Notes: generated by a model not told the origin, from the sequence alone. 56,683 nt of DNA from Gilvimarinus algae (GCF_030518215.1 NZ_JAULRT010000034.1:1-56683), one strand, 5' to 3'. Shown: positions 34,383-44,366, counted from the stretch's first letter. Numbers and translations: made by a program.

Positions 34383-37300
34383 ATGATAACCCTGTTGAGA
34401 GTGCGCTACTGGATGCTGCTGCTGAGTCTGGCCGCACCGGTGAGCGCCTCGGGTGAACCCGAGACAGTGCCCGAGTGGCAGGACCCCGCCGTTTTTGCGG
34501 TCAATCGTCTGCCGATGCGCGCGGACTTTCTGCCTTTTTCGTCGCGCCGCGATGCCCGGCGCGGGCAAATCGACGGCACGCCTTTTTACCAGCGCCTCGA
34601 CGGCGTTTGGCGTTTTCATTTTTCCCCCAATGCGTTGAACGCCCCCGAGGGGTTTTATCGTCGCGAGTTTGACGACAGCCAGTGGTCGAGCATTCCGGTG
34701 CCCGGCAATTGGGAACTGAACGGGTTTGGCAAACCCCGCTACACCAATGCCGGTTATGTGTTTCCCGCCAACGAGCCCCGCGTCCCCTACCGGGACAATG
34801 CAACGGGTTTTTACCGCCGCTCGTTTACGGTTCCCGATGCCTGGCGCGACCGGCAAGTGGTGATTCACTTTGGCGGTGTCAGCTCGGCGTTTTATCTGTG
34901 GGTTAATGGCAAAAAAGTCGGTTACTCCGAGGACTCGAAGCTGCCGGCCGAATTTGATATCAGTGCGTTTGTCCAGCCGGGAAAAAATCTGCTGGCGGTG
35001 CAAGTGTACAGGTTTAGCGACGGCAGTTATCTTGAGAACCAAGACTTTTGGAACCTGAGCGGTATTGAGCGCAGCGTCTATCTCTACGCCAGGCCGTCCA
35101 CACATTTTCGCGATATCAACCTGGATGCAAATTTGGCGGATGACTACCGCACCGGGATCTTACGTCTGAACATTGATCTCCACGCGCCCAGGCAGCAAAC
35201 CACTTCTGTGGAATACCGCCTGCGCGATGCCACCGGCAAAACGGTGCTGCAACGCAAGCTGACCACCGACGAGCGGCGCCTGAAACTGGAGCAATCGCTC
35301 GATGAGGTAGGGCCTTGGTCGGCGGAGTCACCGTACCTCTACACTCTGGAGCTGGCGGTGTTTGATGATCGCCATCGCCTGCAAGAGGTAGTGCGACAGA
35401 GCGTGGGATTCCGGCGTGTGGAGATGCGCGGGGGACAACTGCTGGTCAATGGCCAAGCGGTGATTCTGCGCGGCGTGAATCGCCACGAACACGACCCTCG
35501 GACCGGCCGGGTGATCAGTCGCGAGAGCATGGAGCGCGACATCGCTTTGATGAAGCAGCACAACATCAACGCCGTGCGTGCGGCCCACTACCCCAACCGG
35601 CGCGAGTGGTACGAGCTGGCAGATCAATACGGCCTCTATGTGATGGATGAGGCCAACAACGAATCGCATGAGTATCAGGTGATCGGTGTGTTGCAAGGCG
35701 AAGAGCACTGGCTGGGCAACAAACCTCACTGGCGCGCACCGATGATGGCGCGCATGGAGCGCATGGTCAAACGCGATATCAATCACCCCTCCATTATTCT
35801 CTGGTCCATTGGCAATGAGTGCGGTCTCGGCACCACCCTGCAAGCGATGGCCGACTGGAGCCGCCATTACGATCCGACGCGCCCGGTGGTCTATGAGGGC
35901 ACGGGACACAATTGGCAGGCCCTGCCTTTATCCTACTCCGATCTCTACGCGCCCATGTACCTGCGGGCCGAGCAGGTGCGTGAGTATATCGATAACGAGC
36001 CGAAAAAGCCGATCGTTCTGATTGAGTACGCCCACGCCATGGGAAACAGCCTGGGGGGCTTTGATGCTTACTGGACGCTGATTTGGCAAGAGCCACAAGC
36101 CCAGGGTGGTTTCATCTGGGATTGGGTGGATCAAACGCTTATCCAAGAGCGCGATGGTGAAACCTACTATCTCTACGGTGGCGATTTTGAGGAGGGCGAA
36201 AATGCCGGAAACTTTCTCGCCAATGGTTTGTTTCAATCGGATCGCCAGCCACATCCGCATGCGCAGGAAGCCAAAAAAATCATGCAGCCGGTGGCCTTTT
36301 GGCCCGTCGATATTCAAGCGGGTGTATTTGGTATTCGCAATCGTCACAACTTTCGCGATCTGTCCGACGTCGCCTTAACTTGGACACTGACTCGCGACGG
36401 CGAACGCATTGACCGCGGTGATTTGCAAACCAGTGAGCTGGCCGCGGGTGCCTTTACTCATATCCAGCTCAACCCTGAATACTTCGCTCAGGACAAGCCG
36501 GGTGAATACCACCTGAGTTTTCACGCGCTGGCCGCCGAAAATTATCATCCATTGGTGCCCGCAGGTCACGTTATTGCGTGGGATCAATTCCCCGTCGCCA
36601 AGGTATCCGCTGCGCAAACCGAACCGCCGGATATTGAGCTGCGCACGCAGGAGAGCGACGCGTTTCTCGACGTGGTGCTACCGGGTCAACGGTTCCGGTT
36701 CTCACGCGCGAGCGGCTTGCTCGAGCAAATTTTTGCAGGGCAGACACCGCTGCTTAACAGTGCAATGACCGGCAATTTCTGGCGCGCGCCCACAGACAAT
36801 GATCTGGGCGCGAACCTGCACGTGTACTTTGGCATCTGGAAAGATTTACCCCGACTGCGTCAGTTGCAGACGTTTACTTGGCTGCAGCAAGAGAACGAAT
36901 TTCACATCAACACGCGCGCCGTGTATGGCGAGCTTTTGCAAGAGCATCTGCACTATCGGCTGTCGGCCGAGGGGCTTTCGGTCGAGGTCAGCTGGCAACC
37001 ACTCACCGACAAGTTACCGGATTTTTACCGCTTGGGTATGACCATGGCGGTGGCGGATACATTGGAACAAGTGACCTGGTACGGGCGCGGACCTCATGAG
37101 TCCTACGCTGACCGCTATCTGAGTGCGGCTGTCGGGCGCTACTCGGCGAGGGTAGATGAGCTCTATCACGCCTACGTGCGCCCACAGGAAACGGGTAACC
37201 GGCAAGAGGTACGCTGGCTCAGTCTGACCAATCGTGAGGGGTTGGGTTTGCAGGTGGAGGGGGCGCCACTGGTCAACGCTTCGGTCTTGCCGTTTGCCAA

Positions 37301-37508
37301 CAGTGAACTGGCCTACCACCCGCTGAAAAATCGCCACGGCGCTGAGTTGAGAACGGCTGCCAGACGAGCCGAAGAGCACACCCTGAACATTGATTATGCC
37401 CAGCTTGGTCTCGGGGGCGACAACGCCTGGGGCGCACGCCCCTTACCCGCCTACCATTTACCGCTGGCCGATTATCGCTACCGCTTTACCCTTAAAATTA
37501 TTCAATAA
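34383..37508 (+). CDS. Exported GH2 beta-galactosidase
   Basis: 1041 residues with a Sec signal peptide (RYWMLLLSLAAPVSASG), so it acts in the periplasm or outside. LacZ-type domain order: jelly roll (about 60-230, with WNLSGIERSVYLYARP), Ig-like, TIM barrel (about 340-640), beta-sandwich and Bgal_small_N. The acid/base is E479 (SIGNECGLG) and the nucleophile E548 (LIEYAHAMGNS), as in LacZ E461/E537. GGAG lies eight bases before ATG 34383. Its link to the fucose operon suggests a galactose- and fucose-bearing glycan. Confidence 0.93.
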   Translation: MITLLRVRYWMLLLSLAAPVSASGEPETVPEWQDPAVFAVNRLPMRADFLPFSSRRDARRGQIDGTPFYQRLDGVWRFHFSPNALNAPEGFYRREFDDSQWSSIPVPGNWELNGFGKPRYTNAGYVFPANEPRVPYRDNATGFYRRSFTVPDAWRDRQVVIHFGGVSSAFYLWVNGKKVGYSEDSKLPAEFDISAFVQPGKNLLAVQVYRFSDGSYLENQDFWNLSGIERSVYLYARPSTHFRDINLDANLADDYRTGILRLNIDLHAPRQQTTSVEYRLRDATGKTVLQRKLTTDERRLKLEQSLDEVGPWSAESPYLYTLELAVFDDRHRLQEVVRQSVGFRRVEMRGGQLLVNGQAVILRGVNRHEHDPRTGRVISRESMERDIALMKQHNINAVRAAHYPNRREWYELADQYGLYVMDEANNESHEYQVIGVLQGEEHWLGNKPHWRAPMMARMERMVKRDINHPSIILWSIGNECGLGTTLQAMADWSRHYDPTRPVVYEGTGHNWQALPLSYSDLYAPMYLRAEQVREYIDNEPKKPIVLIEYAHAMGNSLGGFDAYWTLIWQEPQAQGGFIWDWVDQTLIQERDGETYYLYGGDFEEGENAGNFLANGLFQSDRQPHPHAQEAKKIMQPVAFWPVDIQAGVFGIRNRHNFRDLSDVALTWTLTRDGERIDRGDLQTSELAAGAFTHIQLNPEYFAQDKPGEYHLSFHALAAENYHPLVPAGHVIAWDQFPVAKVSAAQTEPPDIELRTQESDAFLDVVLPGQRFRFSRASGLLEQIFAGQTPLLNSAMTGNFWRAPTDNDLGANLHVYFGIWKDLPRLRQLQTFTWLQQENEFHINTRAVYGELLQEHLHYRLSAEGLSVEVSWQPLTDKLPDFYRLGMTMAVADTLEQVTWYGRGPHESYADRYLSAAVGRYSARVDELYHAYVRPQETGNRQEVRWLSLTNREGLGLQVEGAPLVNASVLPFANSELAYHPLKNRHGAELRTAARRAEEHTLNIDYAQLGLGGDNAWGARPLPAYHLPLADYRYRFTLKIIQ

Positions 37509-37537
37509 AACACAACAACTCGATAACAGGAGTGCCT

Positions 37538-38788
37538 ATGCCCAAGCATCCATTACTGCCACTACTCAGCTTTCTCATGCTCACTGCGTGTCAAGAAAAA
37601 GCGCCCAACCTCGAAGAGGGGTTAACCCTCTGGCCGCAGCAAAACAATACCCAGCTGGCGTTTTACAACGACAAGGGTAATGGGGTTTTCTCGGTGCCGC
37701 GCAGCACGCTGGATGAGCGTTTTACCCTCACACAAAAAGGCGAGCATCTGCACATGAGCCTTAAGGACAATCCCTGGGCGGGTATCCAGTTCACTCTGCC
37801 CGAGGCCGTCGACCTGTCGCCCTACCGGGAGCAGGGGGTCGTCGCGTTGGAGGTGAACGTCGAAGCGTCCTCCGAGCTCAGCATGGAAGTACAGCTTGGC
37901 TGTGGCGAGGGTTGTTTGCGCCGGCGTGAGCTGCACAGCGAATTTGTCGATCTTGAAGGGCAAGGCTGGCAGCCAGTGCGCATCCCGTTTTCGTGCTTTG
38001 CGCGAGAAGGCGATGAGTTTGATTCAGTGGCGCAGCCACTGGCGCTGGCCATGGGTGGTTCGGGTGAGCTGAGTCTTCGCAGCGCCCGCATGCTGCCGGC
38101 GGGCGAGGCAAACATCCAGTGCACCGACTACGACAAACTGGCTGTGACACCCGCGACGCTCAACCCGCACTGGGCACGCCCTTGGTGGCTGCCGCGTCAC
38201 GAAGAGAAAAAGGCTATAGCCGCACAAGAGGAGATCCAACTGGTGTTCCTCGGCGACTCCATCACCCAGGGCTGGGAGAAAGAGGGGCGCGCTGTCTGGC
38301 AAGAGCGCTATGCGCCGCGAGGCGCCCTCAACCTGGGTTTTGGCGGCGACCGCACAGAGAATGTGCTCTGGCGACTTCAGCAGGGCGCGGTAGATAAGAT
38401 GGCACCCAAAGCGCTGGTGTTGATGATCGGCACTAACAATACCGGCCACCGTCAGGACGCTGCCGAAGTCACTGCAGCGGGGGTAAAAGCCATACTCGAC
38501 GAGCTCAAAGCCCGCTTACCCGACACCCGGATACTGCTGTTGGGCATCTTCCCGCGAGGCGCCGAGGCAGATGACCCTTTGCGCCAGCTCAATGCCGACA
38601 TCAACCGTCTGATAGAGCAATTTGCCGACGGCGAGCAGGTGGTGTACCGCAATATTAACCGGGTGTTTCTCGACGACGAAGGCCGCTTGTCCAGTGACAT
38701 CATGCCCGATTATCTTCACCCTAATGAGGTCGGCTATCGTTTGTGGGCTGATGCTATGGACAAAGAAATCGAGCAGTTGATGCAATAG
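37538..38788 (+). CDS. SGNH-family esterase lipoprotein with N-terminal binding domain
   Basis: 416 residues. The signal peptide ends in MLTAC (lipobox, about Cys17). Residues about 25-190 form a beta-sandwich like the ExoP-type galactose-binding domains (FTLPEAVDLSPYREQG, WQPVRIPFSCFA). The C-terminal SGNH hydrolase (about 225-415) has the blocks FLGDSITQGW (Ser), NLGFGGDRTENVLW (Gly), LMIGTNN (Asn) and DYLHPNEVGY (Asp-x-x-His). Likely an acetylesterase removing acetyl groups from the glycan attacked by the upstream GH2 enzyme. ACAGGAG precedes ATG 37538. Confidence 0.9.
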   Translation: MPKHPLLPLLSFLMLTACQEKAPNLEEGLTLWPQQNNTQLAFYNDKGNGVFSVPRSTLDERFTLTQKGEHLHMSLKDNPWAGIQFTLPEAVDLSPYREQGVVALEVNVEASSELSMEVQLGCGEGCLRRRELHSEFVDLEGQGWQPVRIPFSCFAREGDEFDSVAQPLALAMGGSGELSLRSARMLPAGEANIQCTDYDKLAVTPATLNPHWARPWWLPRHEEKKAIAAQEEIQLVFLGDSITQGWEKEGRAVWQERYAPRGALNLGFGGDRTENVLWRLQQGAVDKMAPKALVLMIGTNNTGHRQDAAEVTAAGVKAILDELKARLPDTRILLLGIFPRGAEADDPLRQLNADINRLIEQFADGEQVVYRNINRVFLDDEGRLSSDIMPDYLHPNEVGYRLWADAMDKEIEQLMQ

Positions 38789-38816
38789 GCATTGACCGGT
38801 CGTCAAGATCGCCGGG

Positions 38817-40007
38817 TCAATGGGCGCCTGTGTCTTCGGGCACTGGCGCCGATGTGCCCTCAGTGACTTTTTCCAGCAGCAGCTGGCTCTCTTCTTTAAT
38901 GACATCTACCACAGGAGCGCTGATGGCTTGGTGCGGCGAGGTGATAATCTCCGCCGGCGATGTCGTATCCGGATCCGTTTGCCCGGGCGAGCGCTGATCG
39001 ACCACCTGAAAACGCAAAACGCCAATCACCTGATTGGCCTCGGTGACCACGGCAATACGCCATTTGCCCTTGGGGTAGGGTGGAAAATTCACTTTGTGAC
39101 TCCAGGCCCGGTAGCCGCCCTCGCGCCCGCCGTTAATGTCCAAGGGTATTTTATCCACTAGCGTGAGGTTGTGCCGCCACACATGATAGATACGTTCGTT
39201 TAGGCCCCGCGGTGCGTGAATGGCTGTGTAAGCGTAGAGCCCCTGACGGAGCTCCTCGACACTGACCACTTTGATTCGCGCCGTGGGCGCTTTTTTGTCA
39301 TCGTCGATGCGTGGTGTCACGGCAACCTGGGTCAACCACAGACTGGCCGGTGGCACCCAGGGTTTTGCCAGCCAGCCGACAATGCCCGCACCGCCTAGGA
39401 GCAAAAACGCCAGCGCACTGCGGTGCCACCAGCCGAAGGACAGATCGCGCACCATGTTTAAAAACGACAACACCACCGCTATGGCCAGGGCCCATTGGTA
39501 GGCCTCGGCGGTGGGTATGTGCAGCAAAATGGGCAGGGCGGTCAGGCAAACGGCAAACAAGGTGAAGCCGTGGTAGAAAAAATACAGCCAGCGTTTGGGT
39601 GCGAGCCACTGATAGTAAAGAGGGTCGATGACGGAAATCACCGCGGCCAGAATCAGGGCGCCGGTAAAAACCATTTGTCCGCTGTTCCAGGCGGTGGTGA
39701 CAACAAAAAAGGGCACAACAAAAAACAGGCTTTCCTGATGCACCAGTTGCGTGACAAAACGCACGACCGGATCGGGTAGCTCAGCGCCAAACCAGCGGCT
39801 GATACCGCGCTTGAGCAAATTCTCCAGCATCAGCAGTACCCAGGCCGCGAGCATGAGCAAGGCGACTGCCTGAGCAAATCTATCCTGTTCGCGTTCGACC
39901 AGAAAAAAGCTGGCTACACCGCTGACAAAACCCACCAGCGCTAGCAGGCCGGGGTAGCGGGCGGCTAGCCGGGCGAGGCGCTGCAAAAGAAGGCGCATGT
40001 CAGCCAT
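38817..40007 (-). CDS. DUF5924/DUF2914 membrane protein
   Basis: 396 residues. About nine membrane segments in the first 225 residues, then a soluble C-terminal DUF2914-type domain (about 250-345: IYHVWRHNLTLVDKIPLDI, GGREGGYRAWSHKVNF, GKWRIAVVTEANQVIGVLRF) and an unstructured Pro/Thr-rich tail. Conserved in gammaproteobacteria; function unknown. It is convergent with the SGNH esterase gene, separated by only 28 bp. Confidence 0.83.
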   Translation of the reverse strand: MADMRLLLQRLARLAARYPGLLALVGFVSGVASFFLVEREQDRFAQAVALLMLAAWVLLMLENLLKRGISRWFGAELPDPVVRFVTQLVHQESLFFVVPFFVVTTAWNSGQMVFTGALILAAVISVIDPLYYQWLAPKRWLYFFYHGFTLFAVCLTALPILLHIPTAEAYQWALAIAVVLSFLNMVRDLSFGWWHRSALAFLLLGGAGIVGWLAKPWVPPASLWLTQVAVTPRIDDDKKAPTARIKVVSVEELRQGLYAYTAIHAPRGLNERIYHVWRHNLTLVDKIPLDINGGREGGYRAWSHKVNFPPYPKGKWRIAVVTEANQVIGVLRFQVVDQRSPGQTDPDTTSPAEIITSPHQAISAPVVDVIKEESQLLLEKVTEGTSAPVPEDTGAH

Positions 40008-40090
40008 GTGATGTTGGGGCCGCTGTATGGTTGGTCAGTATACCAAAGCGTTGCCAAGGCTCAGCCTGAACCGAGCCTTGTTGGAAGCGT

Positions 40091-40540
40091 TTAGCCGCGA
40101 GGCTGACTGGCCAGCGTCTGCTGGTTACGGGAGATGGTGCCGACCAGTTGAAAGAGCGTTTGTCGCCAGCGCCCTTCATCGCGGTAGACATCGGTCATGG
40201 ACAGCAAGTCGTCAATCACGATCTGCTCCAGGCTGATTCGGTTGAGCACTTTGTCGTTAACAAACTGCATGCTCCAGCGCGGAAAACGTCGGGCCCCGGT
40301 AAATTCATCCTCTACCTGATTGATGACCTCATGGCGTGAGTCGCGGGTAATGCTCTGCATCAGCTCGGTGACTTCATCGCCCTCGCTTTCAATGTATTGA
40401 AAAAAATAAGGCGCTTTATAGAACAGATAGCCGGTAACCCCAAGCTCAAGGTTGCGCGCCTCTGCCTGCTGCAACAAATCGCCGAGTGCGCCATCGCCAA
40501 ACGCCTCAGTGGCCCGGCTGACGTATAAAATGGCTTTCAT
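40091..40540 (-). CDS. BLUF-domain blue-light sensor
   Basis: 149 residues starting MKAILYVSRATEAF; the longer frame to 40660 lacks a BLUF-like extension. The BLUF domain fills residues 1-95 and has the flavin-switch residues: Tyr in ILYVSRA, Asn in EARNLELGVTGYLFY and Gln in YFFQYIES. The C-terminal 50 residues are a helical cap (LEQIVIDDLLSMTDVY, WRQTLFQLVGTISRNQQ). No fused output domain and no adjacent partner gene, so it is a short single-domain BLUF that should act through an unlinked protein. No clear ribosome-binding site. Confidence 0.88.
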   Translation of the reverse strand: MKAILYVSRATEAFGDGALGDLLQQAEARNLELGVTGYLFYKAPYFFQYIESEGDEVTELMQSITRDSRHEVINQVEDEFTGARRFPRWSMQFVNDKVLNRISLEQIVIDDLLSMTDVYRDEGRWRQTLFQLVGTISRNQQTLASQPRG

Positions 40541-40660
40541 GAAAAACTCTGATAGGAGAAAGGTCAGCCAGTGTGGGGCATGCCGCCGGCCAATACAATC
40601 TTTATTTAGGTGCAGGGGTAGAGTGAGGCGCCCTTGTGATAGCTGAGCTGGAGATGCCAA

Positions 40661-40679
40661 ACCGGGGCTGTCCCCGATC
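40661..40679 (-). terminator. Weak hairpin after the GH67 gene
   Basis: CGGGG/CCCCG stem with a CTGT loop about 15 bases beyond the alpha-glucuronidase stop; on the minus strand it is followed by GTTTGG, a short T-run. A plausible weak terminator. Confidence 0.4.
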
Positions 40680-40692
40680 TGGCTGAGTGGTA

Positions 40693-42867
40693 TCAGTGCC
40701 CGCCCGGCACCGGGTACCAGGGATCGGGGATATAGAGTTCTTTTTCCATGCGCTTGTAGTACTCAAGCTCGTGCGCTGGTTTGGGCGATCCCTTGGGCAG
40801 CGACAAGCCATTCACACTTTGAAAGTAACTGATGCAGGCGTCGCGCCAGTGAATGGCGTCGCGCTCTTGGATCTTTAACAGTGCTTTTACGTGTTCGAAG
40901 CGTTCGGTGTCCACGTAGTCTTTGGCGCTGTCCCACAGGTTTTGCATCTGTTGCACCTGGGCGACACCGGTGTCGTATTTGTGCACCAGCTCGTGCCATA
41001 GACTGCGGCCAGAGTCCATTTCATAGCGCCAGCTCAGGTGGTGGAACCACAACAGCAGATCTTCGGGCGTAGTGTCCGGGTTGGCAAAGCGCTGGGTCAG
41101 CGGCTCGTGATACTGCTCTATGGCGTTGGAACCACTTTGGGTGCGATCAAAACCGATGCCGTCTTTTGTCGCCTGATGGTAGTAGTAAGCGGTCCAGTCC
41201 GGGCGGCCGGATTTGTCGTGCCAGGGGGCGGGGCCATAGTGATGTCCCTGGGCGTAGAGGTGTGTCAGGCCCAGCGGGCTGCGGTAGTTCACCCCGGCTT
41301 CGCGGGAGATGCTCATGATCTCATGCAGCGGTTGCAGCAGCGCCGGATCGTTGGAGAAGGTCATGCGCAGCCATTCATCGGCGATAGTCTCTGAGCCCAG
41401 GCGATAGTCCCAGGCCATGCGGCCAAAAGCGTACCAGCTCGATTGCACAAAGGGGTGGCCGGTCCAGTTGCGGTCAGTGCCTGGATTAATGACTGCCGCC
41501 ATGCCGGTTTGCTGATACTCAAAGATGTCGCCAGCGAGAATCTTGCCGATGGTGCTGCCCTCACCCTTGGCGTAGGTATCGGCATTGAGCGCCTCGGCAA
41601 ACAGCGGCCCTTGATAAGCGAGGTGGTAGGAAAAACCGAAGTACTCCTGAGTCACCTGCAGCTCGAGCGCAATATTGGTTTTTTTCAGGCTGCCAAACAA
41701 CGGTGAAAAAGGCTCACGCGGTTGAAAGTCGATGGGGCCGTTTTTGATTTGGACAATGACGTTGTCTTTAAACTGGCCATCGAGCGGCATAAATTCATCA
41801 TAGGCCTCGCGGAAGCGGTCGCCCTGCTCGGGGGCGTAGACGAAGGCGCGCCAGAAGACTACTCCGCCGAAAGGCTCCAGGGCCTCGGCCAGCATGTTAG
41901 CGCCCTCGGCGTGGTTTCGGCCGAAGTCCTGCGGGCCGGGCTGGCCCTCGGAGTTGGCTTTGACCAAAAAGCCGCCAAAATCGGGAATATAGTCGTAGAC
42001 TTTTTTCGTCCGCTCTTGCCACCATTTTTGCACGTCGGGGTCCAGCGGGTCGGCGGTCTCGAAACCGTCTAACAGCATGGGGGAGTTGAATTTCACCGAG
42101 AGGTACAGCTTGATGCCGTAGGGGCGAAACACATCGGCCAAGGCGGCGGCTTTTTCCAGAAATTGATCGGTAAGAATGCGTGCGTCGGCATTCACATTAT
42201 TGATCACCGTGCCGTTGATGCCCAGCGAGGCGTTGATGCGGGCATAGTCGTGATAGCGCGGGTTGTCTTTGTAGGCGGGCAGAGTGCCCCAGTCCCAAAG
42301 GGACAGACCGGCGTAACCGCGCTCCACCAGGCGGTTGAGGTTATCCCAGTGATTGACCACCCGGTGTTTAACGCTGGGCGCTGAGTGCAGTTCAAGGTTG
42401 CTGATGTCGGCGTGGGTTTGCAGCTGCCGGAGCAGAGCAAAGGCGCCGTAGAGCGCGCCCACCTCCGTGTTGGCGGCAATGACGGTGGCGGGCTTGCCGT
42501 TCACTCGGCGGCTGCTGATCAGGTAGCCCTCTTGCCCCAGACTGGTGAGCTTGGACATTTTGAGCGCGGCTATGGTGGATGAGGTGTTGGGTGTGCCGAC
42601 GATCAGTGCGCCGGCGCGGCTTGCCTTGTCAGCGCGTGCGACGGGGCGACCGGTGAGCCCTTCAATACCGCGGGTCAGCTCAGCAGCGGCAAGTTCAAGG
42701 GTAGCGGAGTCGCCGGCGACCACCAGCTGAGTGAAGTGCTTGCGGTACTGGGCGAGGCGCTCTGAGTCGGCCACCTGATCGTAGCGCAGCCACATGCGGT
42801 AGCCGTCTTCGGCGCTGGTGATGGTCGAGAAAAGCAAGGCGATGATGAGTGCGAGGTAACGAAACAT
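40693..42867 (-). CDS. GH67 alpha-glucuronidase
   Basis: 724 residues with a signal peptide ([15 protein letters not shown]), so exported, probably periplasmic. GH67 enzymes remove 4-O-methyl-glucuronic acid from the non-reducing end of glucuronoxylan oligosaccharides. The catalytic acid corresponds to E307 ([10 protein letters not shown]) and the paired base to D380 ([10 protein letters not shown]) and E408 (VTQEYFG), with the same spacing as E292/D365/E393 of Cellvibrio japonicus GlcA67A. Length and the C-terminal [11 protein letters not shown] fit the family. The gene stands alone with a palindromic GntR-type site in its promoter. Confidence 0.95.
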   Translation of the reverse strand: MFRYLALIIALLFSTITSAEDGYRMWLRYDQVADSERLAQYRKHFTQLVVAGDSATLELAAAELTRGIEGLTGRPVARADKASRAGALIVGTPNTSSTIAALKMSKLTSLGQEGYLISSRRVNGKPATVIAANTEVGALYGAFALLRQLQTHADISNLELHSAPSVKHRVVNHWDNLNRLVERGYAGLSLWDWGTLPAYKDNPRYHDYARINASLGINGTVINNVNADARILTDQFLEKAAALADVFRPYGIKLYLSVKFNSPMLLDGFETADPLDPDVQKWWQERTKKVYDYIPDFGGFLVKANSEGQPGPQDFGRNHAEGANMLAEALEPFGGVVFWRAFVYAPEQGDRFREAYDEFMPLDGQFKDNVIVQIKNGPIDFQPREPFSPLFGSLKKTNIALELQVTQEYFGFSYHLAYQGPLFAEALNADTYAKGEGSTIGKILAGDIFEYQQTGMAAVINPGTDRNWTGHPFVQSSWYAFGRMAWDYRLGSETIADEWLRMTFSNDPALLQPLHEIMSISREAGVNYRSPLGLTHLYAQGHHYGPAPWHDKSGRPDWTAYYYHQATKDGIGFDRTQSGSNAIEQYHEPLTQRFANPDTTPEDLLLWFHHLSWRYEMDSGRSLWHELVHKYDTGVAQVQQMQNLWDSAKDYVDTERFEHVKALLKIQERDAIHWRDACISYFQSVNGLSLPKGSPKPAHELEYYKRMEKELYIPDPWYPVPGGH

Positions 42868-42888
42868 TGTCCTGTCCTGCCGGTTGTT

Positions 42889-42905
42889 ATGGTCATAATG
42901 ACCAT
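42889..42905. promoter_or_regulatory. 17-bp perfect palindrome in the GH67 leader
   Basis: Arms ATGGTCAT/ATGACCAT around a central A, 22 bp upstream of the GH67 start codon, in the likely 5' untranslated region. It could be a second operator or an mRNA hairpin. Confidence 0.55.
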
Positions 42906-42914
42906 CTTATCATT

Positions 42915-42928
42915 ACTTGTATACAAGT
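42915..42928. promoter_or_regulatory. GntR/FadR-type operator candidate upstream of GH67
   Basis: Perfect 14-bp palindrome ACTTGTATACAAGT. The core T-x-GTATAC-x-A is the shape bound by FadR-subfamily GntR regulators. It overlaps a possible TATACA -10 box (with TTGGCC 17 bases upstream) on the minus strand. The same dodecamer is at 48206, and a one-mismatch copy is at 48241. Confidence 0.65.
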
Positions 42929-42985
42929 GGTGGCGGTTATGGCCAAGATTCACAAAAATTGACGCTGTGTCAGAGTGTAGCGTTT

Positions 42986-43756
42986 TTACGCCGGTGGCAG
43001 TTGCCGGTCTTTGAGGGAGCGGACCACTCGCTCCCAGAGCTCGTTGGTCCAGCGGGCCAGCTCGTGAACAAAAGGGTTGCGCGCCAGCGATGGGCGAATG
43101 CTCCAAAGGTCGATGTCGGCGTGACCCAGAGCGGCGTATTCCCAGTCGATGAGGTAGAGGCGCCCGCCGGTGTCGAGCACATTTTCGGGGATCAGGTCGT
43201 GATGCGTTAGCTCGGCAGGCCAGTTGTCGCGATCAAAGGCGATAAGCTCCGGTAAAAAGGCCTGCCAGCGCTCGGTCAGTTCACCCTCAAGTTCGCCGAC
43301 GGCGCTCAGTAGCGTCCAGTATTGCTCCAGATAGCGCTGGTAACTGCGCCTGTGGGTGGCGGGGTTGAGACAGCGCACTTGCTCAAGCAAGGTCAACAGC
43401 CGGTTGCGCTGCAGCGGGTTGGCAAAGTCGGCGCTGTGCCAGGTGCGCGCCTCGATAAACGGCAGCAGGGCAAAGCGGTGGGCCGGGTCGCGGTAAACGG
43501 GCTCGGGGGTGAGGCCGGCGCGGGCGGCGGTGTGCACGATTTGCGCTTCGTCGTTGCGATCTATCCCCAGATAGCGCGCCCTAGGGTTGTTGATGCGTAG
43601 AATCAGCGGCTGCTTTACGCCTGGTGCGAGCAGTTTGAAATTGCGGTTGGTGCGCCCGCCGGGTATGGGGCCGAGCAACTTGGGCGGCGCGCTGATGGGC
43701 AGCGGCCAGTCGCGCCAGCCGGCGAGTATGGCCTGCAGAACACTGGCCTCAGGCAC
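42986..43756 (-). CDS. Phosphotransferase of the choline/thiamine-kinase fold
   Basis: 256 residues, GTG start overlapping the permease stop by eight bases. Kinase motifs: PGGRTNRNFKLL (nucleotide loop), LTHHDLIPENVL (H-x-D-x4-N catalytic loop) and LYLIDWEYAALGHADIDLW (metal-binding D-x-E). This is the APH/ChoK fold. As last gene of a TPP-riboswitch operon it most likely phosphorylates thiamine (ThiK-like), trapping it after import; a thiamine-diphosphokinase fold is not seen. Confidence 0.83.
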   Translation of the reverse strand: MPEASVLQAILAGWRDWPLPISAPPKLLGPIPGGRTNRNFKLLAPGVKQPLILRINNPRARYLGIDRNDEAQIVHTAARAGLTPEPVYRDPAHRFALLPFIEARTWHSADFANPLQRNRLLTLLEQVRCLNPATHRRSYQRYLEQYWTLLSAVGELEGELTERWQAFLPELIAFDRDNWPAELTHHDLIPENVLDTGGRLYLIDWEYAALGHADIDLWSIRPSLARNPFVHELARWTNELWERVVRSLKDRQLPPA

Positions 43757-44366
43757 GGCTGGGCGATTGCTGGCGGTAGTCCTTTTGCCAGTTGATCAGG
43801 CCGAACACCGAGATGATGAGATAAGACACCAGCAGCAGCGCTGTCAGGTACAGGCCGCGATCGATAAACAAAAAAATCGACGTGCTGTTGATCACCATCC
43901 AGTAAAGCCAGTTTTCCAGGATTTTACGGGCCACCATATAGGTGGTGATGACGCTCGCCCAGGTGGTAAACGAATCCACAAAGGGCCAGGCCGCTTCCGT
44001 GTAACGGCTCAGCAGTGAGCCCGAAATAGCGGTGACAGCGGCAATGCCCGCCAGTGTAAGGGCATGCTGCTTAAAGCGCCAGCGCCTGACGGGTAATTCG
44101 CTGTCGTCTTTGCCACCGTGACGCCACTGCCACCAGCCATAGCCGGCCATGGCCATATAGTAGACATTGAGAGCCGACTCCATCACCAGCTGCACATTCC
44201 AAAAAAGCGCGGTGTAAATGGCGGTGCTGGCAAAAGCGCAGTACCAGCAGAGGCTGTTCTGGCGCACCGCCAATAGCAGGTAGGCGATGGCGAGCGTCAC
44301 CGCCACCAGCTCCCAGGGGGACATGGCGAGCCAGGCGGCGGTGATCTGCGCGCCTATTTCGCTCAC
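43749..44366 (-). CDS. pnuT: PnuC-family permease, probable thiamine transporter
   Basis: 205 residues, about seven membrane segments, GTG start overlapping the upstream stop. The blocks SLCWYCAFASTAIYTALFW, MAMAGYGWWQW and ENWLYWMVINSTSIFLFI are typical of the PnuC vitamin transporters, which use facilitated diffusion plus metabolic trapping. Its TPP-riboswitch operon points to thiamine (the PnuT subfamily) instead of nicotinamide riboside. Confidence 0.9.
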   Translation of the reverse strand: MSEIGAQITAAWLAMSPWELVAVTLAIAYLLLAVRQNSLCWYCAFASTAIYTALFWNVQLVMESALNVYYMAMAGYGWWQWRHGGKDDSELPVRRWRFKQHALTLAGIAAVTAISGSLLSRYTEAAWPFVDSFTTWASVITTYMVARKILENWLYWMVINSTSIFLFIDRGLYLTALLLVSYLIISVFGLINWQKDYRQQSPSRA

